Under the pieces are notes generated by a model. The model was not told the DNA's origin, did no database searches, and saw nothing but the letters and a program-made list of their open reading frames with translations. DNA of 64,000 nt from Microvirga subterranea (GTDB taxonomy: Bacteria; Pseudomonadota; Alphaproteobacteria; Rhizobiales; Beijerinckiaceae). The stretch covers positions 476,915-540,914 of the forward strand of contig NZ_QQBB01000003.1 of the NCBI RefSeq assembly GCF_003350535.1, given 5' to 3'. Shown in pieces: positions 47,383 to 55,903 of the stretch; position 1 is the first letter of the stretch; every line of letters begins with the position of its first letter. Made by a program: the position numbers and the translations under genes.

Positions 47383-47559
47383 TCAAGGCGAAGAGCGCGC
47401 TCCTTCGCACCTGGACTGTTCATAGCGCCACGCGCCGCCGTCATCGAGGCAGGCGTCGATCCGCCCGTCCAGGGTGAAATTCGACCAGATCCAGACCGTC
47501 ACCCAGAGCGCGGACAGGAGAAACAGGATCATCGCGGCACGTTCCAGTTGGACCTCCAT
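47383..47559 (-). CDS. Small single-helix membrane protein, unknown function
   Basis: A 58-residue protein. One hydrophobic helix (about 8-28, ERAAMILFLLSALWVTVWIW) is followed by a short hydrophilic tail with two cysteines (RIDACLDDGGAWRYEQSRCEG). The ATG at 47557-47559 has a GGAGGG ribosome site a few bases upstream; a GTG at 47571 is the alternative. The Cys-x-Asp-x-Gly-Gly-x-Trp...Cys tail suggests an exported loop with a disulfide. It lies upstream of fabD, same strand. I do not recognise a named family. Confidence 0.6.
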   Translation of the reverse strand: MEVQLERAAMILFLLSALWVTVWIWSNFTLDGRIDACLDDGGAWRYEQSRCEGARSSP

Positions 47560-48207
47560 GTGTCCCTCCACAGATCGCCATTTCGGCCGTAGGGAACATT
47601 ACCTAAGGACAGGCCCCGCCAGCGTGCGGCGGCACACGCCTTAAGAGGTTGGAAACCATGAGCCGGCGCAGACCGCGCCGCCTCTCCCGGTTCCAGCCTC
47701 TGGCCGGGAACGACACAGGGGGCGTGCGCTGTCCCCGCTTGCGAGCCGTCGGGAGTTCGCACGGGAAGCGCGACGCGAACCCTGCCCCCGTGTGGAGAGG
47801 AGTGGGAGGTGGGGGTCGGCGCCTGACCTTGACAGGCTATCGCTCGCCCCCCTGTCCCTCCTCGCACGGGCAGGGAAAGCGCACCCTGTCCGGATCGACC
47901 TGCAATCCCTCACCCGGACCTGACCGTCGGACCTATCCCGTCGGGAGAGGCGGAGGCCGCGCCTGACCGCAATCCCGCTCACCCGCCCCTCCCCGACAAC
48001 TCCGCCGTTTCCGCCCGGGAGCGATGCTCCGGGACCGTTGCGGCCATGGTTCGCGCACTTCGCGTTCCTCTGGATGCGCCCGCATCTGCGATGCGCGCCC
48101 GTCCTGACTGCGAGACCGCGCATGCATTACCTTAGGTTAGCAAAAAGTCGCAGTTTCCTTTCCTAGGGGGTTCGTCCTAAGACCGCTCTCCCGGTGCGGG
48201 AGGAATC
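47560..48207. other. Large GC-rich noncoding interval with imperfect palindromes
   Basis: A 648-nt gap between the small membrane protein and the next small gene. Overlapping open frames on both strands have the Arg/Pro/Gly-rich composition of noncoding GC-rich DNA, so I call none. It holds an imperfect palindrome around 47850-47877 (CCCTG...CAGGG arms) and near-direct 12-mers CATTACCTAAGG (47597-47608) and CATTACCTTAGG (48125-48136). It resembles dispersed intergenic repeats of Rhizobiales; that is inference. Confidence 0.4.
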
Positions 48208-48408
48208 GTGAAGAAGCACAACCACAACCTGCACGAGCAGAGGCGAAAGCTGGAGGACATCGAGGCCCGGCTGGCCCGTCACGAGAGGCGGTCGCGGATC
48301 ATCCTGATCCTGATGATGCTGCTGGGAGCGGTGGCTCTCGGCCTTTTCCTCGACCATCTCCTGGGCCGGGGCTGGTCGCGGGACGATCTGTCGGGCTTCA
48401 TTCCTTGA
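48208..48408 (+). CDS. Small coiled-coil plus membrane-helix protein, unknown function
   Basis: A 66-residue protein starting with GTG after a GGGAGGAA ribosome site. The first ~30 residues are charged and helical (HEQRRKLEDIEARLARHERR, a likely coiled coil). A hydrophobic helix follows (about 30-48, IILILMMLLGAVALGLFLDHLL) and a short tail. It could be a membrane-tethered small protein that pairs through its coiled coil. The neighbour downstream is rpoZ, after a 247-nt gap in which I see only the rpoZ leader. No family name is offered. Confidence 0.55.
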   Translation: MKKHNHNLHEQRRKLEDIEARLARHERRSRIILILMMLLGAVALGLFLDHLLGRGWSRDDLSGFIP

Positions 48409-48655
48409 GAATGCGGCATGCTGCGCCCGCAGCCGCGCCGGTCGAAGAGGACGATGCGACGGGCTCCCGAATCGAAGAGGCCCGGTCGCTCGCGGTGCAT
48501 CCGGAGCCGAAGCCGTCATGGAAGCATAGGGCGGGCGTCCCGGCCGGATTTCCGCGGGTCTCCAGGAGACGCGCCGCCTATCCCCTTGTTTTCTTTTGCC
48601 ATCCCGTGTATCCAGCCCGTCTTCCGCTATTTTCGAACCTAGAAGGAGCCTCTTC

Positions 48656-49063
48656 ATGGCTCGTGTGACCGTCGAAGACTGCATCGACAAGGTCGACAAC
48701 CGGTTTGAGCTCGTGCTGCTCGCCAGCCACCGGGCCCGCCTGATCTCCTCGGGCTCGCCGCTCACCATCGACCGCGACCGCGACAAGAACCCCGTCGTGG
48801 CCCTCCGCGAGATTGCGGAGCAGACCATTGCGCCCGACGACCTGAAGGAACAGCTCATCCACTCCATGCAGAAGTATGTCGAGGTGGACGAGCCGGAGGC
48901 TGAGGCTGTTCCGCTGCTGGGCAACACCGCCGCGGCCCCCTCTGCCGGCAAGGACAACGACACGGACGTCCAGTTCGACCGCATGAGCGAGGAAGACCTG
49001 CTCCGCGGCCTGGAAGGCCTCGTCCCGCCGAGCAGCAGCGCCGACGACGACGAACGCGAATAA
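48656..49063 (+). CDS. rpoZ: RNA polymerase omega subunit
   Basis: A 135-residue omega subunit that supports RNA polymerase assembly and is a site for ppGpp action. The N-terminal core [33 protein letters not shown] is diagnostic, and [19 protein letters not shown] follows. The acidic tail (RPSPDDE-like, ending DDDERE) is common in Alphaproteobacteria. The ATG at 48656 follows AGAAGGAG. rsh lies just downstream. Confidence 0.96.
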   Translation: MARVTVEDCIDKVDNRFELVLLASHRARLISSGSPLTIDRDRDKNPVVALREIAEQTIAPDDLKEQLIHSMQKYVEVDEPEAEAVPLLGNTAAAPSAGKDNDTDVQFDRMSEEDLLRGLEGLVPPSSSADDDERE

Positions 49064-49090
49064 GCATCACCCTTAACGATGTTCCTGGAA

Positions 49091-49116
49091 AAGCCCGGCC
49101 CAGCGCCGGGCTTTTT
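49091..49116 (+). terminator. Rho-independent terminator after rpoZ
   Basis: GCCCGGC (49093-49099) and GCCGGGC (49105-49111) form a 7-bp stem with a CCAGC loop, followed by five T (49112-49116). It separates rpoZ from rsh, so rsh likely has its own promoter in the AT-richer 49140-49220 stretch. Confidence 0.85.
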
Positions 49117-49225
49117 CGTCGGCGCCCCTCCTGAGGCGATCCGCAGCCTTGCGGTTTTTTCGCGCTCTACAATATCCTTTTAACTTCAGCCGGGTAGTTG
49201 CTCCCTGGAAGGAGATTGCCGACGA

Positions 49226-51400
49226 ATGATGCGCCAGTACGAACTTGTCGAGCGGGTCAAGCGCTATAACCCCTCGGCCGACGAGGCGCTTCTCAACCGC
49301 GCTTACGTGTACGCCATGATGGCGCACGGCAACCAGAAGCGCGCATCCGGCGATCTGTTCTTCGGCCACCCCCTCGAAGTGGCCGCCATCCTGACCGAGC
49401 TGAAGCTCGACGACGCGACCATCGCGGCGGCGGTGCTCCATGACACGGTCGAGGACACCGAGGCGACGCTGGAGGAGATCAACAAGACCTTCGGGCCGCA
49501 GATCGGCTCCCTGGTCGACGGCCTGACCAAGATCAAGCGCCTCGACCTGGTGTCGAAGCGGGCCGCGCAGGGCGAGAACTTCCGCAAGCTCCTGCTCGCC
49601 ATCGCGGACGACGTGCGGGTGCTGCTGGTCAAGCTCGCCGACCGCCTGCACAACATGCGCACGCTCCAGTTCATGCCGCCGGAGAAGCGCAAGCGCATCG
49701 CCGAGGAGACCCTGGAGATCTACGCGCCGCTCGCCGGCCGCATGGGCATCCAGGAAATGCGGGAGGAGCTGGAGGACCTGTCGTTCCAGAACCTCGACCC
49801 GGAGGCCTACGAGGCGATCGTCCGGCACCTGCGGGACGTGACGGCCAAGGCCGAGAAGCTGGTCGAGGAGATCGAGAACGACCTGACCGCGAAGCTGAAG
49901 GCGCAAGGGATCGAGGCGAGCGTGACGGGCCGCCAGAAGCGGCCCTATTCGATCTGGCGCAAGATGGAGCGCAAGTCCGTCTCCTTCGAGCAGCTCTCCG
50001 ACATCTTCGGCTTCCGCATCATCGTGGGCACCATCGACGAGTGCTACCGGGCGCTCGGCGTGGTCCACACCACCTGGCCGATGGTTCCGGGCCGGTACAA
50101 GGACTACATCTCGACCCCGAAGCAGAACGACTACCGCTCGATCCACACGACCGTGATCGGCCCGGGCCGGCAGCGCGTGGAGCTGCAGATCCGCACCGTC
50201 GACATGGACGAGGTGGCGGAATTCGGCATCGCGGCCCACGCCCTCTACAAGGAGGGCGTCAACGGCAATTCCCGCCTCGCCAACGAGAGCCGGGCCTACC
50301 AGTGGCTCAGGCGCACCATCGACCTGCTGGCGGAAGGCGACAACCCGGAGGAGTTCCTGGAGCACACCAAGCTCGAGCTCTTCCACGACCAGGTCTTCTG
50401 CTTCACGCCCAAGGGCCGCCTCATCGCCCTGCCCCGCGGCGCGACTCCGATCGACTTCGCCTATGCGGTCCACACGGATGTCGGCAACACGGCCGTGGGC
50501 TGCAAGATCAACGGCCGCATGGCTCCGCTCCTGACCGAGCTGCAGAACGGCGACGAGGTCGAGATCGTCCGCGCCGACGGGCAGACCCCTCCGGCCGCGT
50601 GGGAATCCCTCGTGGTCACCGGCAAGGCCCGCGCCTCGATCCGCCGCGCCACCCGCGCAGCTGTGCGGCGGCAATATACCGGCCTCGGCCGCCAGATCCT
50701 GGAGCGCGCCTTCGAGCGTGCCGGACGCGCCTTCTCGGACGAGAAGCTGAAAGGCGCCCTGCCCCGCCTCGCCCGCGCCTCGATGGAGGACGTGCTGGCC
50801 GCCGTCGGCCGCGGCGAGATGTTCTCCGGCGACGTGGTCCGGGCGGTCTATCCGGACTACAAGGACGAGCGCCGCGCCGGCGCCGAAGCGGGAGCTGCGG
50901 CCCGCTCGAACGGCGCCGCAAAGGACGGCTCGGGCGAAGCCTCGACCGGCGGCATCCCGATCCGCGGGCTCAACGCCGACGTGCCGATCCGCTTCTCGCC
51001 GGAGGGCGGCGCGGTGCCCGGAGACCGCATCGTCGGCATCCTGACCCCCGGCGAAGGCGTGACGATCTACCCGATCCAGTCGCCGTCGCTCGCCGCCTTC
51101 GACAACGAGCCCGACCGCTGGATCGACGTGCGCTGGGACCTGGAGACCCACGACCACCAGCGCTTCCCGGCGCGCATCAAGCTCCAGTCGATCAACGAGC
51201 CCGGCTCGCTCGCGCAGATCACGCAGGTGATCGCCGATCACGACGGCAACATCGACAACGTGAACATGAAGCGCCGGACCCAGGACTTCACGGACATCAC
51301 CATCGACCTCACCGTCTGGGATCTGAAGCATCTCAACGCCATCATCGCGGAGCTGCGCGCCAAGCGCGTGGTGAGCCGCGTCGACCGGGTCACCGGATAG
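49226..51400 (+). CDS. rsh: Bifunctional (p)ppGpp synthetase/hydrolase
   Basis: A 724-residue long RelA/SpoT homolog. The hydrolase HD domain spans about 20-160; GHPLEVAAIL and VLHDTVEDTE (His72, Asp73) are intact. The synthetase domain spans about 230-350 with YKDYISTPKQNDYRSIHTTV. The TGS domain is about 390-450 (VFCFTPKGRLIALPRGATPIDFAYAVHTDVG) and an ACT domain lies at the end (about 650-724). A conserved hydrolase and synthetase suggest both activities. As in other Alphaproteobacteria this is probably the main stringent-response enzyme. The ATG at 49226 is preceded by GGAAGGAGA. Confidence 0.95.
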   Translation: MMRQYELVERVKRYNPSADEALLNRAYVYAMMAHGNQKRASGDLFFGHPLEVAAILTELKLDDATIAAAVLHDTVEDTEATLEEINKTFGPQIGSLVDGLTKIKRLDLVSKRAAQGENFRKLLLAIADDVRVLLVKLADRLHNMRTLQFMPPEKRKRIAEETLEIYAPLAGRMGIQEMREELEDLSFQNLDPEAYEAIVRHLRDVTAKAEKLVEEIENDLTAKLKAQGIEASVTGRQKRPYSIWRKMERKSVSFEQLSDIFGFRIIVGTIDECYRALGVVHTTWPMVPGRYKDYISTPKQNDYRSIHTTVIGPGRQRVELQIRTVDMDEVAEFGIAAHALYKEGVNGNSRLANESRAYQWLRRTIDLLAEGDNPEEFLEHTKLELFHDQVFCFTPKGRLIALPRGATPIDFAYAVHTDVGNTAVGCKINGRMAPLLTELQNGDEVEIVRADGQTPPAAWESLVVTGKARASIRRATRAAVRRQYTGLGRQILERAFERAGRAFSDEKLKGALPRLARASMEDVLAAVGRGEMFSGDVVRAVYPDYKDERRAGAEAGAAARSNGAAKDGSGEASTGGIPIRGLNADVPIRFSPEGGAVPGDRIVGILTPGEGVTIYPIQSPSLAAFDNEPDRWIDVRWDLETHDHQRFPARIKLQSINEPGSLAQITQVIADHDGNIDNVNMKRRTQDFTDITIDLTVWDLKHLNAIIAELRAKRVVSRVDRVTG

Positions 51401-51408
51401 GACACCGC

Positions 51409-52107
51409 ATGAGCCGCAAGCCCCGCATCGCCGTCATCATGGACGAGAACACCAGCGTCGATGGCACCCGCTACGACACGTCCAAGGCCTATTTCACGGC
51501 CATCCACCGCGCCGGCGGACTGCCGTTCGGCATTCCCTACCTGGCGGATCTGGTCGGCCCCGTGGTCGAGGAGTTCGACGGGTTCGTGAGCGTCGGCGGA
51601 CGGATCAACTTTCCGGAAGCCTGGTATGTGGAAGGCGACCGCTCCCAGTACCAGCCCTCCGACCGCCTCGCGGTCGAACAGGCGCTGATGGAAGGCTTTC
51701 TCGCCCGGAACAAGCCCGTTCTCGGCATCTGCAACGGCATGCAGATGCTCGGTTGCCTCCATGGCTGCCGCATGGTGTCGGACGTGCACGCCTCGTGGCC
51801 CGGCGCCCTCAATCACGACGAGCGGAACGCCGTCCATGCCGTGAAGGTCCGGAACGGCACGAGGCTCGCCGGCATCCTCGATACCGAGGCGTTCGACGTG
51901 AACACCTTCCACCGGGAAGCGCTCGTCACGGTGTCGGACCGCGTCGTGGCCGCCGCGCATGGCCCCGACGGGGTCTTCGAGGCGATCGAGGTGCCCGAGC
52001 ACTCCTTTGCGGTTGGCCTGCAATGGCACCCGGAAAGGTTCGGGCCGGACGAAAACCATCCCGGCACGCGGGTCTTCGACGCCTTCGTGGCGGCGGCCCG
52101 CGGCTGA
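51409..52107 (+). CDS. Class I glutamine-amidotransferase-like hydrolase (peptidase C26 / PuuD-like)
   Basis: A 232-residue single-domain hydrolase. The Cys-His-Glu triad is present: Cys108 (GICNGMQMLG), His207 and Glu209 (LQWHPE). The SVGGRINFPEAWY block is the oxyanion loop region typical of gamma-glutamyl-GABA hydrolases and related C26 enzymes. The ATG at 51409 is 8 nt after the rsh stop, so they are co-transcribed. Substrate is unknown; a gamma-glutamyl amide is likely by family. Confidence 0.82.
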   Translation: MSRKPRIAVIMDENTSVDGTRYDTSKAYFTAIHRAGGLPFGIPYLADLVGPVVEEFDGFVSVGGRINFPEAWYVEGDRSQYQPSDRLAVEQALMEGFLARNKPVLGICNGMQMLGCLHGCRMVSDVHASWPGALNHDERNAVHAVKVRNGTRLAGILDTEAFDVNTFHREALVTVSDRVVAAAHGPDGVFEAIEVPEHSFAVGLQWHPERFGPDENHPGTRVFDAFVAAARG

Positions 52108-52627
52108 CCGCAGGAATGTTTGGCCTTCGCGGCCGCTGTCACGGACATATTTTCCGCCGCGCGGACCGGAGAAAGAATTCCGCCGACGGAAACATCCGCG
52201 ACAGGAGACATTTCGAGGTATAGCGCCCCTGCGGCTCGGACCCAGAAGCAAAGAGCGTTTCCCCTATCCGATCATCTGTTGGGGCACTACTCGCAAGAAT
52301 GAGGGAACGACGCGGCGGAACGCACCTAACCCGTCCGAGATCGGAAAGAATGCTGGGCTAATATTCAGAGTAGTGCCCGCGCCCAAAATTCCCGCCTGAG
52401 TTAACTCGTCGATAGTCTTCACAATTTCGCGAATGAGTCGCATTGTTCTTTTGCATAAAGCAGAGAGCAAAATTTCTGGCAGTATAGTCATCTATTTCTC
52501 GGCGTGAGCGCCCGTCTTTCACTGGGCCTCGTCTGCGCGTTCATGAGCTTTTTCATTCCTTCAGGGCCGCTGGCGTCCATGGCCGACGTGCGCGGCCGGC
52601 TGTCCGCGTTGGCGGGAGGATCCTGAT
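52108..52627. other. Intergenic region upstream of peroxidase
   Basis: A 520-nt region that turns AT-rich at about 52260-52500. It holds the inverted repeat TTTTGC-N12-GCAAAA (52449-52472), 156 nt upstream of the peroxidase ATG. A minus-strand frame of 75 codons (52264-52491) has no ribosome site or recognisable motif and is not called. The peroxidase leader (52600-52627) ends with GGGAGGAT. Confidence 0.45.
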
Positions 52628-54760
52628 ATGGCGATCAGCAGCTTCTACTCCTTTCTCAGCTCGATCCTGACCCGCAATTCCGACGGGACCGGCAACAACT
52701 TCTTTCATCCCGACTGGGGCTCCGCAGGCCATACCTTTGTGCGCGTGGCGCCCAACAGCTATCTCGACGGGCAGGGCCAGATGGAGCTTCTCCCCACCGC
52801 ACGCTCCATCAGCGACGCGGTGATGGCGCAGCCCATCGGCCTCGACATTCCCAACGCCGCCGGCCTGAACGAATTCCACCAGTTCTTCGGGCAGTTCCTG
52901 ACGCACGACATCGCCGAGGCGCCCCTCGGGCCGAACGGGGTCGATGCGCCGGTGTTCATCCCGGGCCTGCCGTTTCCGTTCAACAGGACGCCTTTCGAAA
53001 CCGTCGGCGGCGTGCGCCAGCAGCACAACGAGGAGACGAGCTTCCTCGACCTGTCGCAGGTCTACGGCCACAACACCACGATCCTCAACATCCTGCGCGA
53101 CGACATCGTGGTGAACGGCCGGACGGTGCAGTCCGCCAAGCTCCTGACCTCGGGCGACGCCAACAACCTGCTGCCGACCTTCGCCCAGGTCGCGGCCGAT
53201 TCAGGCAAGACGGTGGCCGAGGTGAGGACCATCATCAACGGGACGGCGCCGGCCGCCTTCGATCCGAACCAGTTCGCCGCCGGCGACAACCGCGCCAACC
53301 AGAACGGCGCGCTCCTCACCCACCAGACCATGTGGATGCGCGAGCACAACTGGCAGGTCGATCGCTTGGCCGAGAAGTTCCCGACCTGGTCGCAGAACGC
53401 CCTGTTCGAAGCCGCGCGCGCCATCACCGAGGCGGAATGGCAGCACGTCGTCTACGCGGAGTACCTGCCCAAGCTCGTGGGCAACAGCGCCATCAAGGCC
53501 TACAGCGGCTACAAGCTCAACGTCGATCCGTCAGTCATCAATGAGTGGACCACGGTTGCCTTCCGGTTCGGGCATGACCAGTCGAGCAACAGCTTCAGCA
53601 ACCTGCGCGAGGACGGCCAGACGCAGAACACCTTCACGCTGAGCCAGTCCTTCGCGCTCGCCAACATCGCGCAGGCGGTCCGCTCCAGTGGCGAGATGGA
53701 CGAGTGGGTGCGCGGCCAGCTCTCCCATTACACGCAGGAGATCGACGGCAAGATCGTGGACGGCAACCGCAACGCGCTGTTCGGAATCGGCGCCACCGTC
53801 GACCTCAACGTGTTCGACATCCAGCGCGCCCGCGACCATGGGGTCGGCAACTACAACGTCCTGCGCAAGGGCCTCGGCCTGTCGGCCTATACGAGCTTCG
53901 AGTCGTTCGCGGCGGCCAACCAGCTCGACTCCGCGACGCTCCAGGCGCTCAAGGACGTCTACGGCAACGACGTCAACAAGCTCGATTCCATCGTCGGCGG
54001 GCTTCTGGAGAAGAACTACCGCGACTCGCAGCTCGGCGAGACCTTCACCCGCCTCACCGTGATGCAGTTCGAGCGGCTGCGCGACGGCGACCGGTTCTAT
54101 TACGAGAACCGCTTCCTGCTGAACAAGGACGTGAAGGCCGACATCGAGTCGACCACCCTCGCCGACATCATCGCCCGCACGAGCGGCATCAAGCACTACT
54201 ACCACGACGCCTTCGCGGCCCACGAGCGGATCGGCGGCGGGTCCGGGAACGATCCGCTGAACGGCACCTCGAAGGCCGACCTCATCATCGGCTTTTCCGG
54301 CAACGACACCGCAAGCGGCGGCGCCGGCGACGACGACCTCTACGGCGACGAGGGCAACGACGATCTCTCGGGCGGCGCCGGCAAGGATGTGTTCAAGGGC
54401 GGCCTCGGAAACGACGCCCTGAAGTTCGGGTCCGACTCGGTCAAGGACATCGCGGTGTTCGATACGGCGCTTGGTCCGGACAACATCGACACGATCGCGA
54501 ACTTCACGGCTGCGGACGAGATCCATCTGAGCAGGACGATCTTCACCGCGTTCACGAAGTCCGGGGTGCTGGCGAGCGCGGCCTTCCATGTCTCGGCGAC
54601 GGGCGCCGCGGCCGATCCCCTCCACAGGATCATCTACGATTCGACCACCGGCAACCTCTACTACGACCCCGACGGATCGGGCGCGGCTCCCGGCGTCCAG
54701 TTCGCCAAGCTCGATCCCAAGTTCACGCCGACGGCAGCCGATTTCGTGGTGATCGGCTGA
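52628..54760 (+). CDS. Animal-type heme peroxidase with C-terminal RTX calcium-binding repeats
   Basis: A 710-residue protein. Heme-peroxidase landmarks: distal FGQFLTHDI (Gln89, His93, Asp94), DLSQVYG (141-147), catalytic Arg238-Glu239 in MWMREHN, proximal His316 in AFRFGHDQ, RDHGVGNYN (402-410) and LRDGDRFYYEN (484-494). A glycine/aspartate RTX region follows (536-600; GGAGDDDLYGDEGNDDLSGG), then a beta-rich tail ending FVVIG. There is no N-terminal signal peptide, as expected for type I secretion. It likely uses peroxide to oxidise halide or organic substrates outside the cell. No type I secretion genes lie in the window. Confidence 0.9.
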   Translation: MAISSFYSFLSSILTRNSDGTGNNFFHPDWGSAGHTFVRVAPNSYLDGQGQMELLPTARSISDAVMAQPIGLDIPNAAGLNEFHQFFGQFLTHDIAEAPLGPNGVDAPVFIPGLPFPFNRTPFETVGGVRQQHNEETSFLDLSQVYGHNTTILNILRDDIVVNGRTVQSAKLLTSGDANNLLPTFAQVAADSGKTVAEVRTIINGTAPAAFDPNQFAAGDNRANQNGALLTHQTMWMREHNWQVDRLAEKFPTWSQNALFEAARAITEAEWQHVVYAEYLPKLVGNSAIKAYSGYKLNVDPSVINEWTTVAFRFGHDQSSNSFSNLREDGQTQNTFTLSQSFALANIAQAVRSSGEMDEWVRGQLSHYTQEIDGKIVDGNRNALFGIGATVDLNVFDIQRARDHGVGNYNVLRKGLGLSAYTSFESFAAANQLDSATLQALKDVYGNDVNKLDSIVGGLLEKNYRDSQLGETFTRLTVMQFERLRDGDRFYYENRFLLNKDVKADIESTTLADIIARTSGIKHYYHDAFAAHERIGGGSGNDPLNGTSKADLIIGFSGNDTASGGAGDDDLYGDEGNDDLSGGAGKDVFKGGLGNDALKFGSDSVKDIAVFDTALGPDNIDTIANFTAADEIHLSRTIFTAFTKSGVLASAAFHVSATGAAADPLHRIIYDSTTGNLYYDPDGSGAAPGVQFAKLDPKFTPTAADFVVIG

Positions 54761-55003
54761 ACGGAATTGCACCGCACCTAATCATTGTCGTCCATTCATT
54801 GTCATCGCGCCCGGCCCCAAGCCGGGCGCGATCTTTTGAAGCCGCCGGCGGCCTTTACGGCCGGGACCGCAGCCGCTACCCAGGCCGGCGTTCAAACCGG
54901 TTCCGCTCGGCCGTTCCGGCCCGCCGTCAACCTTTCATTAACCACGCGGCCCTTGACTGCTGCCGACCTGCCTTTTGCCGATCCGATTGTTTTGGACATT
55001 GCG
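54761..55003. other. Intergenic region after the peroxidase
   Basis: A 243-nt gap. A short hairpin (CCCGGCCC...GCCGGGCGC at about 54812-54831) lacks a clear T run, so I do not call a terminator. In-frame codons before 55004 look noncoding. The AT-richer stretch 54935-55000 probably holds the promoter of the next gene. Confidence 0.35.
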
Positions 55004-55729
55004 ATGCCAGCCTCCCGCCATAGCCGCCAGGCCGCCCTGGCCCTTATGCTTCTCGCGCCTGCGACTGCCCATGCTGCCGAGGACGAGATCTGGAACGCCT
55101 GGATCACGCCTTCGTGGCTCGACGCCCATGTGGCCGCCCTGCGGAGCACGCCCGGCACCCGCCGCGCCTATGCGCTGAACCGCACCGAGATCTGGGCGAG
55201 CGGCATCGCCCGCTCCACCAAGGAGGCCTTCGGGGCGTCGCGGCTCGACGAGGCGGTGGGCGCGAGGCTCCGGCCCTTCCAGGACATCGCCTTCACGGTC
55301 GGCACGGCGATCGCCCACACGGGCGAGTTCACGCGTTCCCTCTCGTCCAGCGTGAACTGGGAATCGTCCTGGTCCCGCAGGCTGAAGCGCCTCGGCGGCC
55401 TTAAGGTCGACCTGACGACCGCCGGAGCCTTCGGCAGCGGCCATACGGCCTATTCCCAGTCGATCTCCGGCACCCTCGGCATTCCGCTGGAGCTTCCGCT
55501 CGGAACCTGGACGACCGAGCTCAAGCTGTCGCCGAGCATGAATCTCGACATGGCGAGCGGCGAAGTGGGTACGCATTTGGCATCCGAGCTGGTCGGCCGG
55601 ACCGTTCTTGGGTCCGAAACCGACGCGTTCAGCTCGGTGCTCAATCTCAAGATCGGCTACGGCTTCGCGCCCGAAACCCGCCCCTCGGCCTTCGCAGGGG
55701 TCGAGATCAGGATCACGCCGAACCTGTAG
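55004..55729 (+). CDS. Exported protein of unknown function
   Basis: A 241-residue protein with a signal peptide (about 1-26; [13 protein letters not shown], cleavage before AEDEIW). The mature part begins with helices rich in Trp/Ala ([19 protein letters not shown]) and continues with alternating hydrophobic strands ([27 protein letters not shown] and later [20 protein letters not shown]), ending in [14 protein letters not shown]. This could be a small outer-membrane barrel, but no family was recognised. The ATG at 55004 is chosen because it begins the signal peptide. Confidence 0.65.
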   Translation: MPASRHSRQAALALMLLAPATAHAAEDEIWNAWITPSWLDAHVAALRSTPGTRRAYALNRTEIWASGIARSTKEAFGASRLDEAVGARLRPFQDIAFTVGTAIAHTGEFTRSLSSSVNWESSWSRRLKRLGGLKVDLTTAGAFGSGHTAYSQSISGTLGIPLELPLGTWTTELKLSPSMNLDMASGEVGTHLASELVGRTVLGSETDAFSSVLNLKIGYGFAPETRPSAFAGVEIRITPNL

Positions 55730-55903
55730 CCCTTGAGCTCACGTCGGTATTTCTTACCCGTTTCCTGACGGGGCGTCCGGCCTGCTTACCAAAGGTAAAC
55801 CACGCTGGCCGAAATCCAGTCCCATCCGGGGCTTTATTGCCCTTCCGCAACAGACAAAAAGCCTCTCGGTCCTTATGTCGTGGCCACCATCTTGAGGTGT
55901 CCA

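Noticed and set aside
47641..48123. Minus-strand frame of about 160 codons in the GC-rich gap
   Set aside because: Arg/Gly/Ser-rich composition typical of antisense or noncoding GC-rich DNA, with competing frames on the other strand.
52264..52491. Minus-strand frame of 75 codons in the gap before the peroxidase
   Set aside because: No ribosome site, no recognisable motif and an AT-rich position; best read as noncoding leader DNA.
54812..54831. GC-rich hairpin after the peroxidase as a terminator
   Set aside because: The stem is short and no T run follows it, so a Rho-independent terminator is not supported.
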